Part shown: piece by piece, positions 23,290 through 34,090 of the stretch
Layout: every line of letters begins with the position of its first letter
How positions within the stretch are numbered: the first letter of the stretch is position 1
DNA from: Siphonodentalium dalli
Lineage: Eukaryota > Mollusca > Scaphopoda > Gadilida > Siphonodentaliidae
Assembly (NCBI GenBank): GCA_032622095.1
Contig: CP136064.1
Coordinates: forward strand, 189,275,794 to 189,339,793
Direction: 5' to 3'
Length of the DNA stretch: 64,000 nt
Made by a program: the position numbers and the translations under genes
The notes under the pieces: model-generated
What the model saw: only the letters and a program-made list of their open reading frames with translations
Told to the model about the DNA's origin: nothing
Database searches by the model: none

Positions 23290-23937
23290 TGACTCAAATA
23301 CACACATCATGAGTTAAAAGTACATGAAAACATGATGACACCAGAGTTCCAAGCAATAAATGTCCTGATATATCAGTCACATACCTCGGTATGTCCCTCA
23401 TCAGAATTTACATAGTTTATCTCCACGTGATTATCAAGGCAATCAAAGGCTCTCGGGGAAACCTACTATGTGTAGGTCAGTTGGAGGCCTGATAACACAG
23501 ATATCAATGCATGTATTAATATAATGTAAAGAATTATTTCATTTGGCACCAATACAAGCCCTGTACATAGGATACTCCTCAGGGAAATCCACCATTCCAC
23601 GGCATTTACATATTCTGTGGCTGTTTTTGTAGTTTCACTCCAACAGCCACCCCCCTCCTCAAGTACCCTGTGTGTACTTTTTGTTACTTTTTTTAACAGT
23701 AGCTATTTTTTCTGCTGATAGTGAATACTTCAGCATACCTATGCACATTACCATCATACCCGCACCCCCACCCAGTCCGGCCACCTCCTATACTCTCACA
23801 TCTGCACATCACAATGATGAGTTACATGGAACCATGACAACACCAGAGTTCCGAGGAATAATGTCCTGATATTTCAGTCACATACCTCGTTATGGCCCTC
23901 ATCGGAATTGTCATAGTTTATCTCCACGTGATATTTA
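23290..23937 (+). repeat. Local duplication, copy 2 and partial copy 3
   Basis: Copy 2 (23298-23770) and the beginning of copy 3 (23790-23937) repeat the order of 21405-22095: GAGTTCC, AATGTCCTGATAT, CAGTCACATACCTCG, CACGTGAT. Spacing of 1.9 kb then 0.5 kb. Confidence 0.7.
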
Positions 23938-24875
23938 ATGCCAAAGGCAGAAACTAAAATAGCTTCCATCCAGAATCAAACATAGAAGCTTCATGATCCG
24001 ACCATTATTCTGGGGTGCAGAACTACTACACTCCAGGTGTACGATAACGAACTCAGCAAAAATTACACCTGGTTACATAAGTCAGACCACTATAGTGTAG
24101 GCCAAGAAACAACACATCCAGCATTTAGAAGATAAACTGTTGATTCGGAGGACAGCCTCTCTCCACACAAGATCAATAGAACATGAACACTGAACGAAAC
24201 AGTTTCACGATTGATTCTTTGTTTTCCACCGAATAAAATCCATGGTTTGTAATCCCTGAGAGAGTTGATGTACACTTGGAAATAATTGTTTATAGACAGC
24301 TATATGTAGAAATAATAACTGTATTAATGAATATTAAGGTCTGATCACTGAGTTAATAACAATACTCAAAGGCTTTGCTGTCCCAAGCACATTAGTCAGT
24401 ACTCAAATAAGCAAGTTAATATCCAAGCCCAGTGGGTGTTAAGTCGGCCCAATGTTAATAGCTGTGCATTTAAGTTTTTTTCTGTTTGGTATAACAGCTG
24501 AAAATTAATTGTCCTGTTCCAGATATCAACCTTTCATCAACTGTGTGTGATATAGGGACATTAATAAGGATAGTGAGAAAATGCCTTTTAACCTTTCAGT
24601 TCAAAGTTCCAATTCTGTGCCATATGTAATGTACGCCTAGTAATAGTGCGCGGCATCAGTAAACAGTAGAGTATATTTAGATGGTTCATATCAGGGATAT
24701 CTAAACCACTAAAACTGCATACTTTGCAAGATGACTCCTTCAGCGAAGAGGTGTAGAGGCTGGAGAGGGGTTGTATTTATATTGCAACCTCCCCCCCCCC
24801 CCCCTCCAAATATTTTTTACAGATCATTATATGAGTTGTATGTAATCTGTAGATGGTTTGCTGTTTGGTATGGTT
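23938..24875. other. Non-coding, nothing recognised
   Basis: No repeat ends or exon-like segments seen. Poly-C at about 24790-24804. Confidence 0.4.
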
Positions 24876-25650
24876 TTAACCCTTTAATGATGGGAGCTGA
24901 GCAGGGGCGCCAGAAGAGGGGGGCAGAGGGGGCAGCTGACCCCCCTGTCCTTGACCAAGGGGGGCGAGCGGGGGCAGGACTTTTTTATGGAGACAGAAAA
25001 TGCTTTTTGTGTGTTTAATCTATTGTTTTTATAGCAAAATGTGACTTTTTTGGTCCAAATACCACCAATTTCACAAGGAATATTAATTTTTTGTCAATTT
25101 TATCACAAAACGGCCATAAAAACTGACAAATACCATTAAAATAGGGATTTTTGCCACAATGAATTTATGGTTATTTTCCCGAGTTTGCGGAGAAAATGCC
25201 CTTTTTTGCGGAAAAGTGTCCTTTTTGTAGGCTCTGCCCCCCCCCGCCCTTGGATGCTTCCGGCGCCCCTGGAGCTGAGCTGAAGCAGTATTAAATATCC
25301 TGTACTAGTGTATTCTTTTATATAAATGCGGGTCTCCCGTAGGGAGCCTTGCATATATAAGAGAATGCACTGGCTTACAATGTCAAGGTACATGTTGTTA
25401 GGCCAATGCATTCTTTTATATATGCAAGGCTCACTATGGCAGACTCGCATATATAAGAGAAAGCATTGGCACAGGGAGCCTTGCATATATAAGAGAATGC
25501 ACTGGCTTACAATGTCAAGGTACATATTGTTAGGCCAATGCATTCTTTGATATATGCAAGGCTCACTATGGCAGACTCGCATATATAAGAGAACGCATTG
25601 GCACAGGGTTTTCGCAAAATTTGAGGAAGCTCCAGTCATGGAAGGGTTAA
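24876..25650. mobile_element. Family C element carrying a nested hAT insertion
   Basis: TTAACCCTTTAATGATGGGA on the left (TTAA 24876-24879) and CATGGAAGGGTTAA on the right (TTAA 25647-25650). Inside are three to four GCATATATAAGAGAA hairpin arms, with the 25361-25490 segment repeated at 25480-25610. A hAT element at 24902-25271 splits the left end. Confidence 0.85.
24902..25271. mobile_element. hAT-type non-autonomous element (370 bp) with 8-bp duplication
   Basis: Ends CAGGGGCGCCAGAAG and CTTCCGGCGCCCCTG (one mismatch in 15). GAGCTGAG directly flanks both sides (24894-24901 and 25272-25279). An 8-bp duplication and CAGgG ends are hAT features. No transposase ORF. Confidence 0.88.
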
Positions 25651-25811
25651 TAATATTTCCTCCTGCAGTTTCCCATGGACACGGGTAAAAAAGACAATCC
25701 ATTCTCTATTACAATAAGCAGCATGCTGAATAACTTCAGTATCTAAATTCTCAGATTATGGTGATCTGTCGTTTCGCTAAGTGTGTGAGTTGTCATAATT
25801 GTTTTGTTCCT

Positions 25812-25982
25812 TTAACCATTTCTAAATCCTAAATACTCATTGACGTGTAGTTCCCTTTGGAAATTTTCAGATAATCAGTTCAACAAACAATAGGTAGTTT
25901 GTTGAACTTATTATCTGAACATTTCCCACCAATGATAGTAATCCTTCTACTATCTTTTCATCTGTCTGTCATCTGCTCATTG
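25812..25982. mobile_element. Family E foldback, partial
   Basis: TTAACCATTTCTAAATCCTA start and central GTTCAACAAACAATAGGTAG / TTTGTTGAACTTATTATCTG foldback, then TTCCCACCAATGATAGTAAT. The right end is lost. Confidence 0.7.
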
Positions 25983-26135
25983 CTTAGGCCTCAACTCCTA
26001 TGGGAGACCTAGGTTCAAATTGAAGTTCTCCAGTTGATGTTGGTATTGTTCACCCATTAGTCATCTTGATTATGCATTTTATCTTCTGGAAATTAGGGGA
26101 TATGAGAAACTTTCCAGAATGGAAAAAGTAACTAA
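25983..26135. mobile_element. Family B core fragment
   Basis: GGCCTCAACTCCTATGGGAG and ATGTTGGTATTGTTCACCCA match the core of the copy at 16458-16640. Confidence 0.65.
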
Positions 26136-26830
26136 CAAGGGTCCAGCTTAAAGACTGGTCGAGTTTTTTCCCCATAAGAGTGAATCTGTTCGACTGAGAA
26201 TCCCTAAAATTGGATGAACTAAAAAACTATATATCTCAGAACTAGAGATCACACCGAAGATCCATATGAAGTTTCTTGATGATTGGAAGAGAAATGTGAC
26301 CTGTAATGTGCGCTAAAGAATTTAGTCATACAAAGAGTAAAATCCAAGATGACCACTGGCAGCCATGTTTTTTAACAGAATTCGGAAAAAATGGTAACCA
26401 ACCATCTAGGTCACCGAGGATCCATATGAAGTTTGGGGATGATCGGACGAGAGATATGCTCTATAGGGTGTGCTAAAGGATTTAGTGATGCAAACAGTAA
26501 AATCCAAGATGGCTGCCAGCGGCCATGTTTTTCATCGAAAATCATTAAAACTCGATATCTCCCATTTAGAGGTGATCCTGGACTCATATACTGAATATCA
26601 TTGAAATCGGTCAAAGTTTGTTTGAGCTCTCGTACTAACGATCGCGATTGTTCAAAATCGCTAAAAATAGACAAACCAAGTCCCATAATTCTCGTATAAA
26701 ATATTGGACAAACTTGGTTTTCGAATTCTTTCGAAATATTGTTGCAACATACCCATATACCAAATATGAATGAAATCGGTTGACGTTTGTTGTATTTATT
26801 GTGCTAATGTTAACGGTCTCGCAGCCGCCC
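26136..26830. mobile_element. Family G repeat ('CCAAGATGGC' units)
   Basis: Repeated AAATCCAAGATGGCTGCCAG, GGCCATGTTTTTCATCGAAA and GATCCATATGAAGTTTGGGG. Units of about 185 bp recur. Related copies at 33600-34085, 41745-41880 and 42607-43460. A 91-codon minus ORF inside is a by-product of the repeat. Confidence 0.7.
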
Positions 26831-26884
26831 ACCTACCGACTTCTCCAAACCATAAAAACAATGTTAATTTGAGACTGTAGATAC

Positions 26885-27040
26885 TCCCACCCCCCACCCC
26901 CCCGGAAGATCAGGCCAAAGCAGAATGAGGTTCCCAGAGGGTATATTTGGTGATTCAAGCTCACCTTGTGGGATAGTGTCACTAAATTCACTCTCTGGGG
27001 AGCTCATTCTGCAAATGGAAGACATACTATTTGCAGGCTT
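26885..27040. mobile_element. Family B right half
   Basis: GCAGAATGAGGTTCCCAGAG paired with TCTCTGGGGAGCTCATTCTG, ending ATTTGCAGGCTTG. Confidence 0.75.
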
Positions 27041-27318
27041 GATGGTGAGGGGTATAAAGTAATCTTATAGCAGAATAATACCTGAACACATGCCAATGCT
27101 AATGTATTTATATATCCACACAGCAGGACTTTCATTATAGCAGACCAGAGAAAGCCCTTAATGAGAGGCCCCATGCAGGGAGATAATTCCTACAGACCTT
27201 GATGTCCACAGACAGCTGCCTTTATATCCTCATTCATTTAAAGATTTAATGGAGAAGCTTCAACAAGGTAAAAACAGGGGCAGGACATGATAAGGCTCCA
27301 GCCCCCATTGCCCTTAAC

Positions 27319-27581
27319 TTAACCCTTTCATGACGGGAGCTACGCAGGTGCAGCATTAAAAATTCTGTGCCAATGCATGATCATACATGTGAGTCTCCGA
27401 TAGGGAGCCTCCCATATATAAGAGAATGCACTGCACTGGCTTACAAGTTCAACGTAAATATTATTAAGCTAATGCATTCTCTTATATATGTGAGGCTCCC
27501 TTTGGGAGACTTGCATATATAGGAAAATGCATTGGCACAGGGTTTTCGCAAAATTTCAGGAAGCTCCAGCAATGGAAGAAT
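27319..27581. mobile_element. Family C MITE, right end eroded
   Basis: TTAACCCTTTCATGACGGGA at left, two hairpins of the TATATAAGAGAATGC type, AGGGTTTTCGCAAAATTTCA near the right, where the terminus reads AATGGAAGAATT instead of GGAAGGGTTAA. Confidence 0.8.
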
Positions 27582-27711
27582 TCACCTCAACAAATTGAGA
27601 TTTCACACTGAGAAAAGTGCACTTTTGACTCCCCTGCCCTGAATGCTTCCCAACCCCTTTCACTGTAGAAACAGAATCAGAATCAGATCTTCCAGAAAAG
27701 GGCAAATTGTT

Positions 27712-27913
27712 TTAACCCTTTGAGTGCCAGGTCGATTTTTGTATCAACCCATATACCCTGTGCCAATGCATTCTCTTAAAAGAGAATCGACCATAGGTCG
27801 CCTCGCATATATAAGAGAATGCATTGGCCTAACAATTGTTTTTTTTTTTTGTTTTTTTTTTTTTTTTTTTTTTTTTGTTTTTTTTTACAATTTTAACATT
27901 TTAAAAGGGTTAA
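27712..27913. mobile_element. Family D TTAA-flanked MITE with long poly-T
   Basis: TTAACCCTTTGAGTGCCAGG left end, TTTTAAAAGGGTTAA right end, TTAA both sides. One hairpin (GCATTCTCTT / AAGAGAATGCATTGG) and a T-run at 27839-27886 broken by two G. Confidence 0.85.
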
Positions 27914-28554
27914 ACAGAGGTATCAAAAGCATAAGTGCGGAAGACAAACATAGAACGACACGAGTGCTGATGTGGAAGGATAGAATGAGGGGTGCAGCCT
28001 CGTGTTCTATCCTTTTGTGATGGCACAAGTGTCGTATCGACAAACCCATTAACACACATGTCTTCTGTGTTCGGTACACGTATAGAATCCGTGATTACAA
28101 GATTTATTCAGGCACATACAGGGCTTGTTTTGTCATATGTGATGATTCTTTTATTTTAGAGTTCCGCGGTTTCATGGTTGAGGGGGAATGTCATTTACGT
28201 TGTGTGACGTCCATGGGTTAAGTATGGAACGTGTGCTCCACAGGGATTTGTAAATATGGAACAGCAAGAACACTGCAATCTAGGAACAATAATAAATCAT
28301 ATATCACAACACTGGCATAAACAGTACTTCGAAGGAATAAGCACATATATAGCTATCCTAATGGATGTAATTTGCTTTTGGTCTGAGAAAAACATGACAA
28401 TAAGTAGTGAATTTAATTTGCATTTGATATTTTTATTTATGATTTGTCTCGAGAAAATTGTAATAGAAGATGGATAGGGATTTATTATACTCCGATTTAA
28501 AATTAGGTCATACAAAATCAGTCGCGGTAAAGGGGGACTGCCAGAGTCCCGTGC
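27914..28554. other. Non-coding, nothing recognised
   Basis: A short inverted pair AAGGATAGAA / TTCTATCCTT near 27976-28016. Overlapping 72-73 codon ORFs on both strands (28256-28515) are unsupported. Confidence 0.4.
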
Positions 28555-28564
28555 ACGCCTCCCC

Positions 28565-28734
28565 TAAGTGTTTATAAGTATTCTCCCACCAAATTATAAA
28601 AGTATTCATTGGAATGGCCTATTGTTCATCTGGAGGGAGTTTTCAGGAAATATAAGATGACAGATAATACAAAATACAGAAGGAGTCTGGGAACCTCATT
28701 CTGCAAATGACAGGCACACTAACTCAGACTTGGG
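28565..28734. mobile_element. Family E fragment followed by family B end
   Basis: ATTCTCCCACCAAATTATAA and GGAATGGCCTATTGTTCATC are family E; GGGAACCTCATTCTGCAAAT, GACAGGCACACTAACTCAGA is the right end of family B. Confidence 0.6.
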
Positions 28735-28814
28735 TGCAGGGATTTTTGGGGGTCAAAAACACATTCTTCTCTCCACCCTTTCATTCTTCATTGAATGGAA
28801 AGAAACACCACATA

Positions 28815-29031
28815 CCGTAATGCCCTAAATAATTGACTCCTTAACCACAGCATAATTATGGGTAATTTTTCAGGATTTAGTCGGAAATATGGCTTGTTGC
28901 CATTCATCGGAAAGCTCTCAGTGAGTGACAGCTTTCCGATGAATGGCAACAAGCCATATTTCCGACTAAATCCTGAAAAATTACCCATAATTCTGCTGTG
29001 GTTAAAGGATCATATACTTCGGGCATTACTA
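28815..29031. mobile_element. Family A foldback MITE, full length
   Basis: CCGTAATGCCCTAAATAATT to GGGCATTACTA, with TA at both sides. Arms of about 95 bp nearly perfect; centre AAAGCTCTCAGTGAGTGACA. Reads as the same 25-residue stretch on both strands because it is palindromic. Confidence 0.92.
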
Positions 29032-29112
29032 TATATCAGCTAAAACAGCATTGTTATATTGTCCTAACAGAAAATTATATCTTCCAGGAGATTAATATGA
29101 GCTAATGGCCTT

Positions 29113-29342
29113 TTAACCCTTTGAGTGCCAGGTCCGATTTTTGTATCAACCCATATACCCTGTGCCAATGCATTCTCCTATATATGCGAGTCGACCATAG
29201 GTCGCCTCGCATATATAAGAGAATGCATTGGCTTAACAATTTTTGTTTGTTTTTTTTTTTAAATTTTTACAATGATTTTTACAATGACTTATTGTGTAGG
29301 TTTAGGGCCGATAATATCGGCCCCTGGCACTCAAAGGGTTAA
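29113..29342. mobile_element. Family D MITE, full length, best copy
   Basis: TTAACCCTTTGAGTGCCAGG and CCTGGCACTCAAAGGGTTAA: 20-bp perfect inverted ends including TTAA (29113-29116, 29339-29342). One hairpin with GCATTCTCCTATATATGC. piggyBac-type. Confidence 0.92.
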
Positions 29343-29962
29343 AGTGCTTTAAAATGAAGTATGGTTGATAATATTTATACCCCCACCCCCTCCCTATTCT
29401 TGCCTGCTTATGACGCCCTGCTCATACCCCAACACATCTGGCAATGGGAAACATGTGCAAAATGGAACACCAACAAAAAGAATGAAAGTAACTCAATTCC
29501 TTGATCATAACAAAAAGGGTTAATGAATCCCGAAGGAAGCGCAAGAATTTCATTAACAACCAAAGTTAATTTCCTACTCATGGCTTAGATCATTTTCACC
29601 TGATAATTTAATTTCGATACCCAAAACTGAAACCCAACCTTTACCAAATCAGCCCAATCTAGTGTACGCCACAGATGTCTTCTCTCATTACCCTTGAAGT
29701 ACTCAGACAGAGAGCTTTTTCCTTCTGAACTGATATAAATAGGCCCACAATTCATGATCTGGCATTTAATTGGAGGATGCTGGTTTAAATCCACCAATGT
29801 AGAAGGCCAAATGCTAGGTAAACATGCATGAGCTAGGCATGAATGGGCAGCTAAACCCAGGAATGTCAATAAAGAGACAATACAGGTGTCCAGTACAAAG
29901 AGACCAGGGTACTGTTGTCCAACAAACTTCCAGACCATAAATACAGCCCTCCTTAACAAGCC
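29343..29962. other. Non-coding; holds a 124-codon minus ORF of unknown status
   Basis: The ORF at 29585-29959 (minus) is longer than expected by chance here but shows no domain I recognise, no Kozak context and no clear splice sites. It could be a decayed retroelement piece. Confidence 0.3.
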
Positions 29963-30235
29963 TTATGATTTATGTTATTATGGATTGTGTAAGACATTGC
30001 TGGCTATTAATTCAAGGTATTCCAAGCATGAAATGTGGGGTACTCAATAACATTGACTACATTTCCTGGTGTCGTTAGGTTACACCTGGATTCCGCTGTT
30101 GACAATGTGAAGCTTGGGGAAATGTTTAAATAGTATTATGTAACTGCAGGTCGCAACGTGTAAACATTATTCAAGCCACAGGAAGTGTGCCTTGATATCA
30201 GTACATTAATATTAAAGTGATGCATTGTATTCGAA
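29963..30235 (+). repeat. Local duplication, copy 1
   Basis: GGATTGTGTAAGACATTGCT, GGCTATTAATTCAAGGTATT ... AATAGTATTATGTAACTGCA ... ATATCAGTACATTAATATTA. Copy 2 is at 30516-30952. Confidence 0.8.
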
Positions 30236-30439
30236 CTCCTAATATACTGGTATAGTTTTTTATATATACTACAGGAAGTGGGAATTAAGCTCTCAAATAA
30301 ATATTTAATCTTTATATATAATCCAGATATATTTTTAAATTCTATAAAATTCTAGATTTCTCAAAAAAACAAAAAAACAAGAGGTTTTGCATGAAAAATG
30401 CCCCCATTTTGAACATCCAAATAAAAAATGAACTGAATA

Positions 30440-30515
30440 AACTTTACCCTTTCTATACTAAATGGATTCTCCCACCCAGTTATAAAAGTATACAGTGGAA
30501 TGGCCTATTATTTAT
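30440..30515 (+). mobile_element. Family E left-end fragment
   Basis: TACCCTTTCTATACTAAATG, GATTCTCCCACCCAGTTATA, GGAATGGCCTATTA. Confidence 0.65.
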
Positions 30516-30952
30516 TATGATTTGTTTTATAATGGATTGTGTAAGGCATTGCTGGCTATTAATGCAAGGTATTCCAAGCATGGAACAGAGATTCTGTTAC
30601 AGTAATGCCCTAAATAATCGACTCCTTAACCACGGAAGAATTATGGGTAACTTTTCAGGATTTAGTCGGAAATATGGCTTGTTGCATTTCATCGGAAAGC
30701 TCTCACTGAGAGCTTTCCGATGAATGGCAACAGACCATATTTCCGACTAAATCCTGAAAAAATACCCATAATTCTGCTGTGGTTAAGGAGTCGATTATTT
30801 AGGGCATTACTGTACTTGTGATGTGGAGCTGGAGGAAATGTTCAAATAGTATTATTATGTAACTGCAGGTCACAAAGTACACATTTTATTCAAGTCACAG
30901 GCAGTGTGCTCTAATATCAGTACATTAATATTAAAGTCATGTACGGTGTTTG
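30516..30952 (+). repeat. Local duplication, copy 2, split by a family A MITE
   Basis: Same order as 29963-30235: GGATTGTGTAAGGCATTGCT before, and AATAGTATTATTATGTAACT with ATATCAGTACATTAATATTA after the MITE at 30600-30812. Confidence 0.8.
30600..30812. mobile_element. Family A foldback MITE, complete, TA-flanked
   Basis: CAGTAATGCCCTAAATAATC ... GGGCATTACTG with TA at 30598-30599 and 30813-30814. 213 bp; arms nearly perfect; centre AAAGCTCTCACTGAGAGCTTT. Serves as the reference copy. Confidence 0.95.
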
Positions 30953-32206
30953 AAACATCTATGACATGAGTACATTTTACTCGAGGAGTCATGCTCTGCC
31001 CCAACCCCTCTGCTCCTAAACCCCTGTAAACAGGAAGTAAATGCCCACAGCATCACCCAAAATATTGATAATATATTTATGCAACAAGATATTTTCATTC
31101 TAATATGTGGTGACATTACCACACAGGGCCCACACACAAACTGAGTGTTGGTCACCCATAGGAGATCAAATTTGAAACTATGGTAATTTTCAAGGTGACT
31201 TTAATTTTGATTTGTTATGCATTAAATGGAAATGACTCATTTGAAACTAAAAAAAAATTATATATACGTTGTATTAAAACCTACTTAGTATTACATGGAA
31301 AATTATATTCTGACCAAAAACATCAATATAGCATTGAAAAATGTGTTTTATTTCTTATTAAATGCCATGCAATTTTCATGCAAAATTGACTTGAGTAAAA
31401 AAGGGCCTAGTTTTTCTCCTCGGTGATAATTTCTATAGGATCACATATTTATGGACCTATTTTCATCCACAGAAACAGATTATGACAAAAGCGAGAATTA
31501 CTATGTATAACTTGAGACAAAAAACAACAACCAAATCAACTTAAAGCATGAAACTGAAGACCAAGAACTACTTTAAGTCTGTTGTCATCTGAAGATAATA
31601 GAATCAGTATCTGGTCTGAATGGAGTTAGATAACTCTAGGGTATGTATTTACAATTATTTCATGCACATTATACACATGCCCTGGAGGTATTGAACAATA
31701 ACAAGCCACAGTTAATCACAAATGACAATAACTAGATCCTTTTATTCATATTACACCCTGCCTCAGTGATCAAAGGGTTTAATGACTGAACCATTTCAGT
31801 CATAAGAAATTTATTTACATATTAAAGAATTGACCACAATATTGTGTTTGGTTATGGGTGGTTACAGGCGTTCATGTAGAATTCATGGTTTGACTGCTAA
31901 TGGCTATTATGACTATAAAACTATCATTACTGGAGGTAGGATAAGGCTAGTTTGTTGTAATTATGTAACACTTCAATCCCACAATATTTATGTAACAGAA
32001 ATTAGATACACTGTTGAAATAAACAATGGAGAATAACTCAAAAAAAAAACATTTTAATGAGATGCTATAACCAATGGCTGAGATACTCTGAGACAAAAAC
32101 CATTACTTAAAGATAACAATGGATAACTAGAACGAAATATGCAAACAATGACCGACATTGTGTCCTTTTTTGAAAAATGGAGAATTCCCATACTAAGTTA
32201 AATGGA
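30953..32206. other. Non-coding, nothing recognised
   Basis: AT-rich, a few 60-70 codon ORFs without domains. No transposon ends seen. Confidence 0.4.
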
Positions 32207-32530
32207 TCCAAGGCACTCACAGTGGGTAAATGTGCAAAAAAATGTTTAACTCTGTAAAAACATTACCACTAAGAAAAACATGGAGAAATAGATAAACTTT
32301 GTTCTTATATTCATTATTGATAGTTCTCCAAAAACGAAATTGTGAGTGTTGAAACCATTATTTTGTTAAAAAAAGAAAGAAATGTTACAGTGATTTGTCA
32401 TGTAGAAAGTTCAAATATTTTAGTTTGAATTTGATTTTCAGAATATTTTTTAAATGCCTTGACCTTTTCCAATGTCTATTGTTAAGTTTTTATTAAATTT
32501 TGGTATCTTATGCCAAGTTATGGGACTAAT
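32207..32530 (+). repeat. Dispersed repeat, copy 1 (pair at 45973)
   Basis: AGGCACTCACAGTGGGTAAA ... CTTTGTTCTTATATTCATTA ... TTGATAGTTCTCCAAAAACG ... AGAAAGTTCAAATATTTTAG ... TTTTGGTATCTTA shares order and words with 45973-46275. Confidence 0.75.
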
Positions 32531-32749
32531 TAGACTTTTATTGGTAATTACACATAACAGTGATGTTTACATAACAATGGATTTGACATGCAAAATTTCA
32601 GTATTGGAGAGTTAATAACAATGACAAGGGTTGTGCATCAAAGATAAAATTTGTTTACCATTAGGGTGAATTTGTCTGACAGCATCACTAATTAAAGTGT
32701 CAATGACTTTGGAAGGAGTTATTTTTTTGCTGAGCAATGAATAGAATGA

Positions 32750-33526
32750 ACTAGAGGTGTGACTGTCCCAATGGGACTACGGATACCCCCCTGTTTTTAA
32801 AATACTAAGATGTTTCACATGTCAGTAAACATTTAGTTAAAATAATAAAATAACAGTTCCCATTGCAGATGTACAACCATAACCCTAATCTTAAACCTAT
32901 TGACCGAAAAATGTAGGAATAAAAGCTTGGACAAAATTATGTATGTTGCGAACAAATTTCTAAGTCGAAAAAGGGGAATAACTCCACACAAAAAATGTCG
33001 GACAGACGTCATAATCGCAGGTGCACAGGTTCCCATGGTACTAAATATGAGTGCCAAAATTAAAAAACATTGACCGAAAAATGTAGGAATAAAAGCTCGG
33101 ACAAAATTATGCATGTTGCAAAAAAAGTTTCTAAGTAGAAAAGGGGGGATAACTCCACCAAAAAATGTCGGACAGACGTCATAATCGCAGGTGCACAAGT
33201 TCCCATGGTACTAAATATCTGTGCCACGTTTTTTTTAAATTGACCGAAAAATGTAGGAATAAAAGCTTGGAAAAAATTTACATGTTGCGAAAATTTTCTA
33301 AGTCGAAATATGGGGGATAACTCCACCAAAAAACGTCCGACAGACATCATAATCGCAGGTGCACAGGTTCCCATGGTGGTTGATGTCTGTACCAAGTTTC
33401 ACGGAAATTGATCGAAAAACGACTGAGAAAAACTCCGGACAAATTTGTGTCCACGGACGGACGACAGACGACGGACGACGGACAAGCTGACTCCAGTATA
33501 CCCCCCCTAACTTCGTTGCGGGGGGT
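32750..33526 (+). mobile_element. Family F element: tandem units ending in 'gggtata'
   Basis: Starts CTAGAGGTGTGACTGTCCCA and GACTACGGATACCCCCC; then three to four units of about 175 bp (ATTGACCGAAAAATGTAGGA, AGGTGCACAGGTTCCCATGG) at 32895, 33069 and 33238; ends with an ACGGACGACAGACGACGG run and AGTATACCCCCCC...GGGGGGTATA, a terminal hairpin. ORFs of 111 and 121 codons here are repeat by-products. Confidence 0.75.
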
Positions 33527-33599
33527 ATAAAAAGAAGAAGGAAAGTACAAAAGTTATAGTATTAAAAGGGCTTGCTTTGCCATGTTGTAGATGAAATTA

Positions 33600-34090
33600 T
33601 TTTCATTTAACCAATAAATGTGGGCTGCAGAGTGTGCCAATGGATTCAAATTTGAAATCTAAAATGGCTGCTGGTGGCCATGTTTTTTAAGGAATTTCAG
33701 AAATAATTGATTGCTCTCATCGAGAGGTCACCCCGAAGTTCAGTATGCAGTATGGTGATGATTGAATGAGGGATGTGGCCTGTAGGGTGTGCCAAAGGAT
33801 TTAGTCATGCAAAGAGTAAAATCCAAGATGGCCACTGGCAGCCATGTTTTTCTATGAATTGTGGAAAAAATTTATGCCTCCCATCTAGAAGTCCCCCTGA
33901 AGATCCATATAAAGTTGGTGATGAATGGCTCTGTAGGGTGTGCCAAAGGATTTAGTCATGCAATGAGTAAAATATGGCAAACCTTCACACCAAATTCCAT
34001 TCAGATCTGACAACCCATTCCTGAGAGATATGACGGGACAGACACATGGGCAGACTGACAAATTTTTCTTCAAAAAATAGGGGTATACCT
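33600..34090 (+). mobile_element. Family G element, 3' part
   Basis: Units with AAATCCAAGATGGCCACTGG and GCCATGTTTTTCTATGAATT, then ACAGACACATGGGCAGACTG and a terminal AATAGGGGTATACC. The end resembles that of family F. Confidence 0.7.

Noticed and set aside
25136-25702. 188-codon minus-strand ORF
   Set aside because: Lies across the hAT element and the family C hairpins; its internal repeats (e.g. SQCILLYMQGSL twice) come from the palindromic repeats.
29585-29959. 124-codon minus-strand ORF as a gene
   Set aside because: No recognised domain or splice sites. Kept only as a comment in the region entry.
32833-33395. 111- and 121-codon overlapping ORFs
   Set aside because: Repeated phrases (e.g. 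TMGTCAPAIMTSV) simply reflect the tandem units of the family F element.
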